Shown: positions 11,028-18,103 of the stretch, piece after piece
Numbering within the stretch: position 1 is the stretch's first letter
How the letters are laid out: each line of letters begins with the position of its first letter
Origin: Candidatus Harpocratesius repetitus
Lineage (GTDB): Archaea; Asgardarchaeota; Lokiarchaeia; Sigyniarchaeales; Promethearchaeaceae
Assembly: GCA_021498095.1 (NCBI GenBank)
Contig: JAIZWK010000001.1
Span: 864,448 to 928,447, forward strand
Reading direction: 5' to 3'
Length of the DNA stretch: 64,000 bases
Position numbers and translations under genes: made by a program
Notes under the pieces: model-generated
What the model saw: the letters and a program-made list of their open reading frames with translations, nothing else
Databases searched by the model: none
Told to the model about the DNA's origin: nothing

Positions 11028-11818
11028 TGCAAAAGGAAGAATTAGATATTATTGTTAGAGAAGAAAAGCTACATGGAATTTTATATATCCCAGAGAATAA
11101 TAATCATCCCAATGGTTCCAATTTGCTTTTTCCATTAATAATTCATATTAATGGTATGCCTGGTACTTCTCCTGAAGATGATGAAGATCGTTTTGCCAAA
11201 AAATTTACAGAACATGGAATTGCTTATTATTGCTATGATCATCAAGGAGTTCGCCAAAGTTCTGGTGTCTTTACATATTTTTCAGCACAAGCAAATATTG
11301 AATATGTAGTGGATTATTTAGTGCATCATCGATTTATAGATCCACTTCAAATTGGATTATTAGGAGAAAGTTTCGGTGGAGCAATGGCTCTTTGTCATGC
11401 AGCACGTGATTATCGAATTTCAGTTTTAGCACTTCGATCTCCAGTATCAGATACAGAAATTGTTACTACATATTCATTTTTTGATGATTTGCTCAAAATT
11501 TGGACTAGGAACAAGCAAATGAGATTTCCACCTGACAAAAATATGAAAAATCTTTATATTTCTCAAACTCATCACTATAATCCCAAAAATATGGCAGACT
11601 CAATTAATCAGCCTGTTAAAATCATTGCTGGGAAGCGAGATGAATTATTGGGAGATAAAGGATTTGAGGATTTGTTTAAGAAATTAAACTCCACCCAAAA
11701 AGAATTCGAAATATTCCCAAAAGCAAATCATAATTTTACTAATCCAAAGGATTTTGAAAAAATGAGGGATTCTTTTATTGAATTCTTTTCAAAACAATTC
11801 AATGGAAATTCTGAATAA
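11027..11818 (+). CDS. Alpha/beta hydrolase, candidate product-releasing thioesterase
   Basis: A 263-residue single-domain alpha/beta hydrolase of the dienelactone-hydrolase/S9-like group. The nucleophile elbow GESFGG gives Ser115; an acid candidate lies in GKRDELLG and the catalytic His in ANHNF near the C-terminus. Its ATG overlaps the megasynthase stop (TAATG) and a strong Shine-Dalgarno, AAAAAGGAGGAG, lies just upstream, so the two are translationally coupled. Because the megasynthase has no thioesterase domain, this protein is a reasonable candidate to hydrolyse or transfer the finished acyl chain. That role is inferred from position only; an unrelated esterase or peptidase is possible. 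Confidence 0.85.
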   Translation: MQKEELDIIVREEKLHGILYIPENNNHPNGSNLLFPLIIHINGMPGTSPEDDEDRFAKKFTEHGIAYYCYDHQGVRQSSGVFTYFSAQANIEYVVDYLVHHRFIDPLQIGLLGESFGGAMALCHAARDYRISVLALRSPVSDTEIVTTYSFFDDLLKIWTRNKQMRFPPDKNMKNLYISQTHHYNPKNMADSINQPVKIIAGKRDELLGDKGFEDLFKKLNSTQKEFEIFPKANHNFTNPKDFEKMRDSFIEFFSKQFNGNSE

Positions 11819-11839
11819 CTTTTGGGTATAATATCTACT

Positions 11840-11870
11840 CTTTTTTTCATAAAATCAAGATGTTGATTTC
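11840..11870 (+). terminator. T-tract and small hairpin between convergent genes
   Basis: After the hydrolase stop there is a T-rich tract (CTCTTTTTTTC, about 11839-11849), typical of archaeal intrinsic termination. A 7-bp perfect hairpin follows at 11852-11869 (AAATCAA, loop GATG, TTGATTT). The gene on the other side converges on this 69-base gap, so it may serve both directions. Confidence 0.35.
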
Positions 11871-11887
11871 CCGTTTCATGATTTTAA

Positions 11888-12973
11888 TTATTTTTTTAAT
11901 CTTGATTTTAACTCATTTCCAATAATTGTTCCCATTTCAGAACAAGTTACTTTTAGAAGTTTTTCATGTTTTTGTGGGTTTCGTGGAAAAATATCGAGAG
12001 TTCTATGTGTTTTAAGGGCAGTGACAACTGATTCTTCAATAACTTCTCCCATTTTTGAATCATTAAAAGCTTCTTCAAACATAAGTTTACATGAAAGAAT
12101 GGTACCAATTGGGTTGGCGATATTTCTTCCTGCAATATCAGGTGCAGATCCGTGAATAGGTTCAAATAAAGAAACACCATCTGGATTAATATTTGCACTT
12201 GCTGCCATTCCTAACGAACCTGTAAGAAACGCGGCTTCATCGCTAATAATATCGCCGAACATATTTTCTGTAACCACAGTTTGGATTGATGAAGGAGCAC
12301 GTATCAGCCATTGACAAAAAGCATCCACATAAAAATTCTTTTTCGAAAGATTCGGATAATGCTTTCCTTCTTCCAAAAATATTTCGCGCCAAAATTCACT
12401 GCATGCCAGCATGTTAGCCTTATCAACAGAAATAATTTCAGAATGCCCTTTTCTTGATGCATATTTGTAAGCATATTTGATTATTCTTTCTACTGCTTTT
12501 CGTGTATAAATCATAGAATTAACTGCAGTATTATTGTTAACTATTCCCCCTATTCGACTATATAAACCTTCAGTATTTTCCCGAATTATAGAAATATCTA
12601 TACCATTTTCATAGAATTCTGGTTTTAATGGGCAAATTTCAAATAATGGTTTATAGAGTTTCACTGGACGAAGATTAATATATAAATCAAGTCCTTGGCG
12701 CATCTTTAGAATTGCAGATTCTGCTATACCTTGTGGTAAGTCTGGTAGACCAATTGCGCCAAAAAGAATTGCATCTGATGATTTCATTTGCTCAAATGAA
12801 GACTTGGGAAGATTAGTTCCAGTTTGTTTATAAACTTCTCCCCCAAGAGGTGTTTCCACAAATTTTAGTTCATAATCCGAATATTGGGAAATTATTTTTA
12901 GAATTTTGAGTCCTTCATTAATCACTTCAGGACCAATGCCATCACCTTTGGCGATTGCGATTTTTTTTTCCAT
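11888..12973 (-). CDS. Isopropylmalate/isocitrate dehydrogenase family
   Basis: About 361 residues, the usual length for the beta-decarboxylating dehydrogenases. The N-terminal AIAKGDGIGPEV motif, the substrate-binding Arg region in RQGLDLYINLRPVKLY, the IRENTEGLYSRIGG segment, and the metal/NAD motifs around NMFGDIISDEAA and EPIHGSAPDIAG are all present. These enzymes oxidise and decarboxylate 2-alkylmalates such as 3-isopropylmalate, isocitrate or homoisocitrate, or tartrate. The sequence does not let me separate LeuB from tartrate or homoisocitrate dehydrogenase by eye. The chosen ATG is the fourth codon of the longest frame (12982); neither has a clear ribosome-binding site. It is convergent with the megasynthase operon and co-directional with the carboxylase genes. 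Confidence 0.88.
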   Translation of the reverse strand: MEKKIAIAKGDGIGPEVINEGLKILKIISQYSDYELKFVETPLGGEVYKQTGTNLPKSSFEQMKSSDAILFGAIGLPDLPQGIAESAILKMRQGLDLYINLRPVKLYKPLFEICPLKPEFYENGIDISIIRENTEGLYSRIGGIVNNNTAVNSMIYTRKAVERIIKYAYKYASRKGHSEIISVDKANMLACSEFWREIFLEEGKHYPNLSKKNFYVDAFCQWLIRAPSSIQTVVTENMFGDIISDEAAFLTGSLGMAASANINPDGVSLFEPIHGSAPDIAGRNIANPIGTILSCKLMFEEAFNDSKMGEVIEESVVTALKTHRTLDIFPRNPQKHEKLLKVTCSEMGTIIGNELKSRLKK

Positions 12974-13036
12974 GATTCTCATGGAGTAGTCTATCTTTCT
13001 GAGATAAAAACTTAACTTCTCTTGATCAATTGAACA

Positions 13037-13591
13037 TTATTCATTAATTATTGTGAGCAATTCTTGATCTTGTGCCACTTTATCTCCAAGTTTTGAGTAT
13101 ATTTTATCAATTTTTCCTGAGATTGGTGCTAATATTCGGTTTCGCATTTTCATTGCTTCTAAAATTAGAATTTCTTGATTTTTATCAACTGTATCATTTG
13201 GATTAACTAAGATTTGCAAGATTTTTCCAGGAATAGGGGCTTTTACGACTGCCTTTTGAGGAATTTTAGGACCACTATTTGATTTTGATAAATCAATATA
13301 TGGTTTTATATTGATGTCCACTTCTTCTCCTTCTAAAAATAACTTTCCATTTATATTCTCTAAAATAAATTGAAATTTCCCAAAAGAAACTTTAAATCGA
13401 TTTTCTGTTTGTTGGACTACCTTTGGTGAAAAAACATAACCATCAATCATAATTTGGTGATTATCTAATAATTCAATAATAAATTCTCGACCATGATAAA
13501 TTACTTTTTTTTGTTTTCCCAAAAATGTTTCTCTCTCCTTTTCCCCATCGTTATTACTATAAATTTGTGCTTTTTTTCTCTTTTTTTTCAT
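13037..13591 (-). CDS. Biotin carboxyl carrier protein of acyl-CoA/pyruvate carboxylase
   Basis: 184 residues. The C-terminal half is a biotinyl/lipoyl domain with the biotin acceptor motif EAMKM, Lys148. The N-terminal part is a basic, low-complexity start followed by a beta-rich segment resembling the region before the biotinyl domain in propionyl-CoA and oxaloacetate-type carboxylases. It carries carboxybiotin between the biotin carboxylase (next gene upstream, same strand, 99-base gap) and a carboxyltransferase not present in this window. Together they could make malonyl-CoA (or methylmalonyl-CoA) for the neighbouring megasynthase. Substrate is inferred. Confidence 0.9.
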   Translation of the reverse strand: MKKKRKKAQIYSNNDGEKERETFLGKQKKVIYHGREFIIELLDNHQIMIDGYVFSPKVVQQTENRFKVSFGKFQFILENINGKLFLEGEEVDINIKPYIDLSKSNSGPKIPQKAVVKAPIPGKILQILVNPNDTVDKNQEILILEAMKMRNRILAPISGKIDKIYSKLGDKVAQDQELLTIINE

Positions 13592-13690
13592 AAATGAAAA
13601 ATTAAATTAATAATAATTAATAAAAAAACCAGATAACTGACTAAATTTATTGATATATGAAAATAATAAATATCTTTTAATCAATTTTAA

Positions 13691-15184
13691 TTATCTAACT
13701 TGTTCTCTACGAGCTGACTCGCGCCACATATTTCTAATTGGATTTTTTGGTACTTCTGGAACTATATTTTGTTGAGAGATATTAAAAAGTTCAAAAACTT
13801 GAGAAATTGCAGCAATTTTCATATATTCATAATTCCGTAGAATCTTTGTGATATTAATTTGATTTAGAAATCCAGTTGAGATTAGCCATTGCTGATATTC
13901 TCGAGTTTCAATTATTGCTTGATGCAGCTCAATATTTGTTTTTACTCCTGAAATCGTGAGTTCTTTCAAAGCATTTCGAGCCATCAGTATCGCTTGTTCT
14001 CGATTTTTTCCCCACACAATTAATTTTCCGACCAAAGAATCAAAATGATTTGGAATGGAATACTGAGGATAAATAAAGGTATCAAATCGAACGTTTGAAC
14101 CACCAGGAATGATAACTTGAGTAATTTTACCACTTTGAGGTAAATTTTGAGCGTATGGATCTTCAGCATTAATACGAAATTCGATGGCATGACCTTGAAA
14201 TGAAATTTCATCTTGTTTATAACTTAAAGGTTCTCCAGCTGCAACCTTTAATTGTTCAACTACAAGATCTATTCCTGTAATCATTTCTGTAACTGGATGC
14301 TCTACTTGAATTCTTGGATTAATCTCATTGAAATAAAGGTGATTATCTTTCCAAAGGAATTCAGCTGTTCCTGCATTAACATATCCTAAATTCTTCGCTA
14401 AATCACAGACTTTTTCGCCTAATTCATCCACGATATTACGATCCAAAAAAGAAGGTGCTTCTTCTATAAGTTTTTGATTTGAGCGTTGAATGGAGCATTC
14501 TCGATCACCCAAATGAATAACATTACCAAAATGATCTCCAATAAATTGAATTTCAATATGCCGTGGATTTTTAATAAATTTTTCAATAAATACTTCTTTT
14601 CGTCCAAAAAATTGTTCGGAGATGGCTTGACATCCTTCAAATGCAGAACGTAATGTGTGAACGGAGTTTACACGCTCCATTCCACGACCTCCACCGCCAA
14701 ATGCGGACTTGATTATTATAGGGTAGCCAATATCTTCTGCTATTTGTTTTGCTTCTTCAAATGTATGAACAAATCCAGTAGAACCAGGAACAACTGGTAA
14801 CCCGACTTCTCTTGCAATATTTTTTGCTTTTATTTTATCTCCAAGATAGTCAATTATTTCTGATTTTGGACCTATGAAAATTTTCCCACTTGCTTCTACC
14901 GCCTTGGCAAATTCTGCATTTTCTGAAAGGAAACCATATCCAGGATGAACTGCATCTGCATTCGATTTATCAAGAATTTCAAGAATTTTTGGAATATTAA
15001 GGTAAGTTTCTTGAACGCTACCTGAACCTAAGGAAAAACATTCGTCTGCCATTTTAACATGCAAAGAATGGGTATCATCTGATGAAAATATTGCAATTGT
15101 ATAAATTCCTTGCAGACGACATGCTCTTATTATTCTAACCGCGATTTCCCCGCGATTTGCAATTAATACGGATTGAAGCGTCAT
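13691..15184 (-). CDS. accC: Biotin carboxylase subunit of acetyl/propionyl-CoA carboxylase
   Basis: 497 residues, full length for the family. The N-terminal ATP-grasp precursor domain begins SVLIANRGEIAVRIIRACR; the glycine-rich ATP loop FGGGGRGM, the catalytic region around EFLWKDNHLYFNEINPRIQVEHPVTE and the C-terminal biotin carboxylase domain are all present. It carboxylates biotin on the carrier protein encoded just downstream using ATP and bicarbonate. A carboxyltransferase partner must be encoded elsewhere. The pair lies convergent to the malonyl-CoA-consuming megasynthase, which suggests but does not prove a shared pathway; the same subunits also serve propionyl-CoA or pyruvate carboxylases. 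Confidence 0.94.
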   Translation of the reverse strand: MTLQSVLIANRGEIAVRIIRACRLQGIYTIAIFSSDDTHSLHVKMADECFSLGSGSVQETYLNIPKILEILDKSNADAVHPGYGFLSENAEFAKAVEASGKIFIGPKSEIIDYLGDKIKAKNIAREVGLPVVPGSTGFVHTFEEAKQIAEDIGYPIIIKSAFGGGGRGMERVNSVHTLRSAFEGCQAISEQFFGRKEVFIEKFIKNPRHIEIQFIGDHFGNVIHLGDRECSIQRSNQKLIEEAPSFLDRNIVDELGEKVCDLAKNLGYVNAGTAEFLWKDNHLYFNEINPRIQVEHPVTEMITGIDLVVEQLKVAAGEPLSYKQDEISFQGHAIEFRINAEDPYAQNLPQSGKITQVIIPGGSNVRFDTFIYPQYSIPNHFDSLVGKLIVWGKNREQAILMARNALKELTISGVKTNIELHQAIIETREYQQWLISTGFLNQINITKILRNYEYMKIAAISQVFELFNISQQNIVPEVPKNPIRNMWRESARREQVR

Positions 15185-15316
15185 TACATAAACTCATATA
15201 ATATGAATAAAAAGCATTCCTCGAACTTTCAGAGTATTAATCATAGAGAAGTTTTATTTAAATAAACAAATATTTGATCAAAGATAGATATAGATTAGGA
15301 AGAAAAAAAGAAAAAT

Positions 15317-15517
15317 TTAATCATTTTCATCTAATTCAAAAATAGTTGAAACCGGTTTTCCGAAATATTTCGCAATTTTGAGTGCTACGATAATATTTGG
15401 CCTTTTTAACCCTTTTTCGATATATGAAATCATTTGCCGAGATACTCCAACTGCCGTTGCAAGCTCTTGTTGTGAAATTTTTACTTTCTCTCTAAATTCA
15501 CGGACCCGATTCTTCAT
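15317..15517 (-). CDS. Small XRE-family transcriptional regulator
   Basis: A 66-residue protein that is essentially one HTH_3 (Cro/CI) domain: it reads VKISQQELATAVGVSRQMIS then YIEKGLKRPNI, ending in an acidic tail. Such minimal archaeal XRE proteins act as DNA-binding repressors or activators, usually as dimers. It lies 79 bases downstream of a second XRE-bearing gene on the same strand and ends with the same FELDE-type tail, so the two may be paralogous and work together. Confidence 0.85.
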   Translation of the reverse strand: MKNRVREFREKVKISQQELATAVGVSRQMISYIEKGLKRPNIIVALKIAKYFGKPVSTIFELDEND

Positions 15518-15596
15518 TTTTTCAGATTTCCTTGCCTTTTATTTGGGAAAGATCTAATTCATTTAAGAGAAAATAATAAAAAACAATCTCTTAAAA

Positions 15597-16469
15597 TTAT
15601 TTATCTAGTTCAAAAATTTCTTCGATTGAAACATTGAATTTACGAGCAATTCGCATTGCTAAAGTGAGGGAAGGAACAAACTCTCCTGTTTCTAAGTATT
15701 TTATGGTTGATTCTGCAACACCTACAGCATCAGCTAATTGTGATATAGATAATCCCATCTGTTCTCGTAATTGTCTTATTTTTGTTTTTATTTGATCCTT
15801 TTCCCGCATCTTTGAAAGGAAATAAGCGATAAATTCATCAAAAACGATATTATTGTCCGTAAAAACATCTGATAAACCTGACTTTGGGCTATATTGAGTG
15901 TATTTATGAACAAATTTATTGATTTTTAATTCTATTTCAGTCGGATTTTTCACACCAGGAATGTATCCTTCAGGCCGAATAATTCCTTTTTGAGCGTTGG
16001 CAGTAGCAGCGCTTGAACCAGCAGTTTCTATTTTAACTTTGTATAATTTAAGTAAACGATCTCTGATATTTTGATATATTGCTACATTTTGAATTCTAGA
16101 ATAAGGAATCGTTGTTTTTGTTTTAGTGAGAACACCATAACGAATTATTATGAATTTTTCCGTGAATTCGTATGAAAAGTTTTTTACATATAAAACAGCA
16201 AAAATCCATGTTATTCCGTTAGATAAGACTACAAATCCTATTATAACCCAGAATATCACATTCCACAATTTAGCTTCATTTAGATTTGAGCCATCATCTC
16301 TGGCGATTGCAATAATGAACCAACCTAATCCGTAAATTGCCAAGCTTACAATAATACTTCCGATTATACTACCTATAATTTCATGCTTAATGTAAGCAAT
16401 ATCAATTTTATGCACATTTTTGTGATCTGAGTCTATAGATTTCATTGATTCCATCTTTTCATTCTTCAC
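15597..16469 (-). CDS. Membrane-anchored PH-like (bPH2) domain fused to XRE HTH
   Basis: 290 residues with an unusual order. Two hydrophobic segments (about 30-55 and 66-93) form a hairpin anchor. A bPH2/DUF304-type domain follows (about 95-200), recognisable from YEFTEKFIIIRYGVLTKTKT and IPYSRIQNVAIYQNIRDRLL. A charged linker leads to a C-terminal HTH_3 domain (about 228-290) with SISQLADAVGVAESTIKYLE. YdbS/YdbT-like PH proteins are membrane-associated; a DNA-binding tail would make this a membrane-tethered regulator. It is divergent from the next gene across two identical palindromes that could be its operators. A TATA-like stretch lies about 15 bases upstream of the start. Confidence 0.85.
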   Translation of the reverse strand: MKNEKMESMKSIDSDHKNVHKIDIAYIKHEIIGSIIGSIIVSLAIYGLGWFIIAIARDDGSNLNEAKLWNVIFWVIIGFVVLSNGITWIFAVLYVKNFSYEFTEKFIIIRYGVLTKTKTTIPYSRIQNVAIYQNIRDRLLKLYKVKIETAGSSAATANAQKGIIRPEGYIPGVKNPTEIELKINKFVHKYTQYSPKSGLSDVFTDNNIVFDEFIAYFLSKMREKDQIKTKIRQLREQMGLSISQLADAVGVAESTIKYLETGEFVPSLTLAMRIARKFNVSIEEIFELDK

Positions 16470-16510
16470 TTCTTTTTTATTAATAATTGTTTATTGAATA
16501 CATATGAATT

Positions 16511-16576
16511 GCAACCAATGGTTGCACATGTAATTAATAAATCTTAGGCATAAAAATCTTTGCAACCAATGGTTGC
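16511..16576. promoter_or_regulatory. Two identical 15-bp palindromes, candidate operators
   Basis: GCAACCAATGGTTGC occurs at 16511-16525 and again at 16562-16576. It is a perfect inverted repeat with 7-base arms around one central base. The copies are 51 bases apart, close to five helical turns, so proteins bound to both would face the same side. They lie between divergent genes, upstream of the TATA-like element of each. The neighbouring XRE regulators are the obvious candidate binders. Confidence 0.7.
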
Positions 16577-16599
16577 GTCTTTTAAAAAAATTTTCCCAG

Positions 16600-16615
16600 C
16601 ATAAATTTTTAAAAG
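16600..16615 (+). promoter_or_regulatory. TATA-like element for the tRNA methyltransferase gene
   Basis: The stretch CATAAATTTTTAAAAG is centred about 26 bases before 16632, the usual archaeal TATA-to-start distance. It points to leaderless or near-leaderless initiation at the ATG at 16634 rather than at the TTG three codons upstream. Confidence 0.4.
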
Positions 16616-16633
16616 AGCGCGACATTGAAGGGA

Positions 16634-18004
16634 ATGAATATATTCATGCAAATTCCTTCTCTTTCTGAGTTGTTACCTCAAATAGATCTTACATATCGTC
16701 TTGAATCTTTACATAATCAGCTTTTCATACTTGGACGAAATCCAGAGTTATCTCTTGCAGAAATATGTGCACTTTATCATTCCATTTCTATTTCACCGAA
16801 ATTTATTGATGTTAGTACTGATGGAGCGATTGTTAACGCACCTAATCATATTGATATTCAAAAATCTGGAGCAATTCTGAAGCAGTGCGAAATAATTGGA
16901 CAAATTGGTTATCAAATATCAGAAGAGAGTATAAAAAAAATTTTATTAGAGCATTTTGAGGCAGAGTATATCGAAGATAAATCATTTTGGGCAATAAGTG
17001 TATATAACAGAAATCGATCTTCTATGTCTTCAGAAGAATTTACTCATTTCTCAGAATTAATACATACAACTGTAAAATCTTGCTTAAAAAAATTAAAAAT
17101 TCGAAAAACCCAACGAATTCACGAATATCAGAAAGATTTTTTGTCTCCACGTAAATTAAAAAGAAAGGAAGTTATAGAACGAGGATTTGAATTGATATTA
17201 TGGTTTCAACCTAATCAAATAATCATTGCCCAGACTCGAAAAGTAATCAATATTGACGATTTTGCTCATCGTGATTCTGATAGGCCTTTTACTCGCCCAC
17301 TTTTATTATTAGGATTAGCTTTGGCGCGTTCAATGATTAATTTAATTTCGATTCAGGAGAATAATCATAAAAAATCAGTTTATGATCCTTTTTGTGGTAT
17401 GGGCACAATTCCAGCTGAAGCTTACTTATTAGGAATTGAAGCATATGGTTCAGATATAGATTCTGAATGTGTAGTACAAGCTCGACAAAATCTTAAATGG
17501 CTTTCTCGACAAAAAAAATACCGTAAACAAAGGAAGCCATATCATCTGGATAACATTTTTCAAATGGATATTACAAAACCTGAACTAAATAAATTCCCAT
17601 GGATTACTGCAGAAAGCAAAGAAAAAGATAAAATAGTAGGAAAAAAACCACAATATAATGGAGCAATTGTAGCAGAAACAAATCTTCTAACTCCTCGTAA
17701 GTCTTATCCTTCACGTTCTGAAGCTTTACAAATGTTGCATGAATTCGAACATAACTATACACAATATTTTCAAGGGTTAATGTCAATTCTTCCAGTTAAT
17801 GGTATTGGAGTGCTGGTATTTCCTCAAATTCATATGAATGACGACAAGATTCTACAGTTCCCTGTTAAACGATTTTTAAGTGAATTTAATTGTAAAATTC
17901 TTTCATTTCAAATAAATAATATAGAAATTCCTGCGATTTTTGTCCATAATTGGAAAAAGCCCATTATTGAACGGCTTATAGTAGTTTTTCAAAAAAAATC
18001 TTAA
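16634..18004 (+). CDS. Trm11/Trm-G10-like RNA methyltransferase with altered motif IV
   Basis: About 456 residues. The N-terminal third resembles the NFLD/THUMP region of archaeal tRNA (guanine-N2) methyltransferases that act on G10. The Rossmann methyltransferase starts near TRPLLLLGLALARSMINL and has a clear SAM-binding motif, DPFCGMGTIPAEAYLLG. The expected catalytic (D/N)PPY motif is not seen; the matching position reads AIVAETNLLTPRKSYPSR. So SAM binding looks intact but catalysis on an exocyclic amine may differ. It starts just downstream of the two palindromes and is divergent from the PH-XRE gene. Alternative starts are the TTG at 16625 and the ATG at 16646. Confidence 0.8.
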   Translation: MNIFMQIPSLSELLPQIDLTYRLESLHNQLFILGRNPELSLAEICALYHSISISPKFIDVSTDGAIVNAPNHIDIQKSGAILKQCEIIGQIGYQISEESIKKILLEHFEAEYIEDKSFWAISVYNRNRSSMSSEEFTHFSELIHTTVKSCLKKLKIRKTQRIHEYQKDFLSPRKLKRKEVIERGFELILWFQPNQIIIAQTRKVINIDDFAHRDSDRPFTRPLLLLGLALARSMINLISIQENNHKKSVYDPFCGMGTIPAEAYLLGIEAYGSDIDSECVVQARQNLKWLSRQKKYRKQRKPYHLDNIFQMDITKPELNKFPWITAESKEKDKIVGKKPQYNGAIVAETNLLTPRKSYPSRSEALQMLHEFEHNYTQYFQGLMSILPVNGIGVLVFPQIHMNDDKILQFPVKRFLSEFNCKILSFQINNIEIPAIFVHNWKKPIIERLIVVFQKKS

Positions 18005-18103
18005 GAGAAGAATAAAATAAGCAAAAATTCTCTTCTATTTCATCATCCAAGCATAAAAAAAGGAAAAGAACTTGAAATAAGAAGCAGTTCAATTCTTTAA
18101 TAT

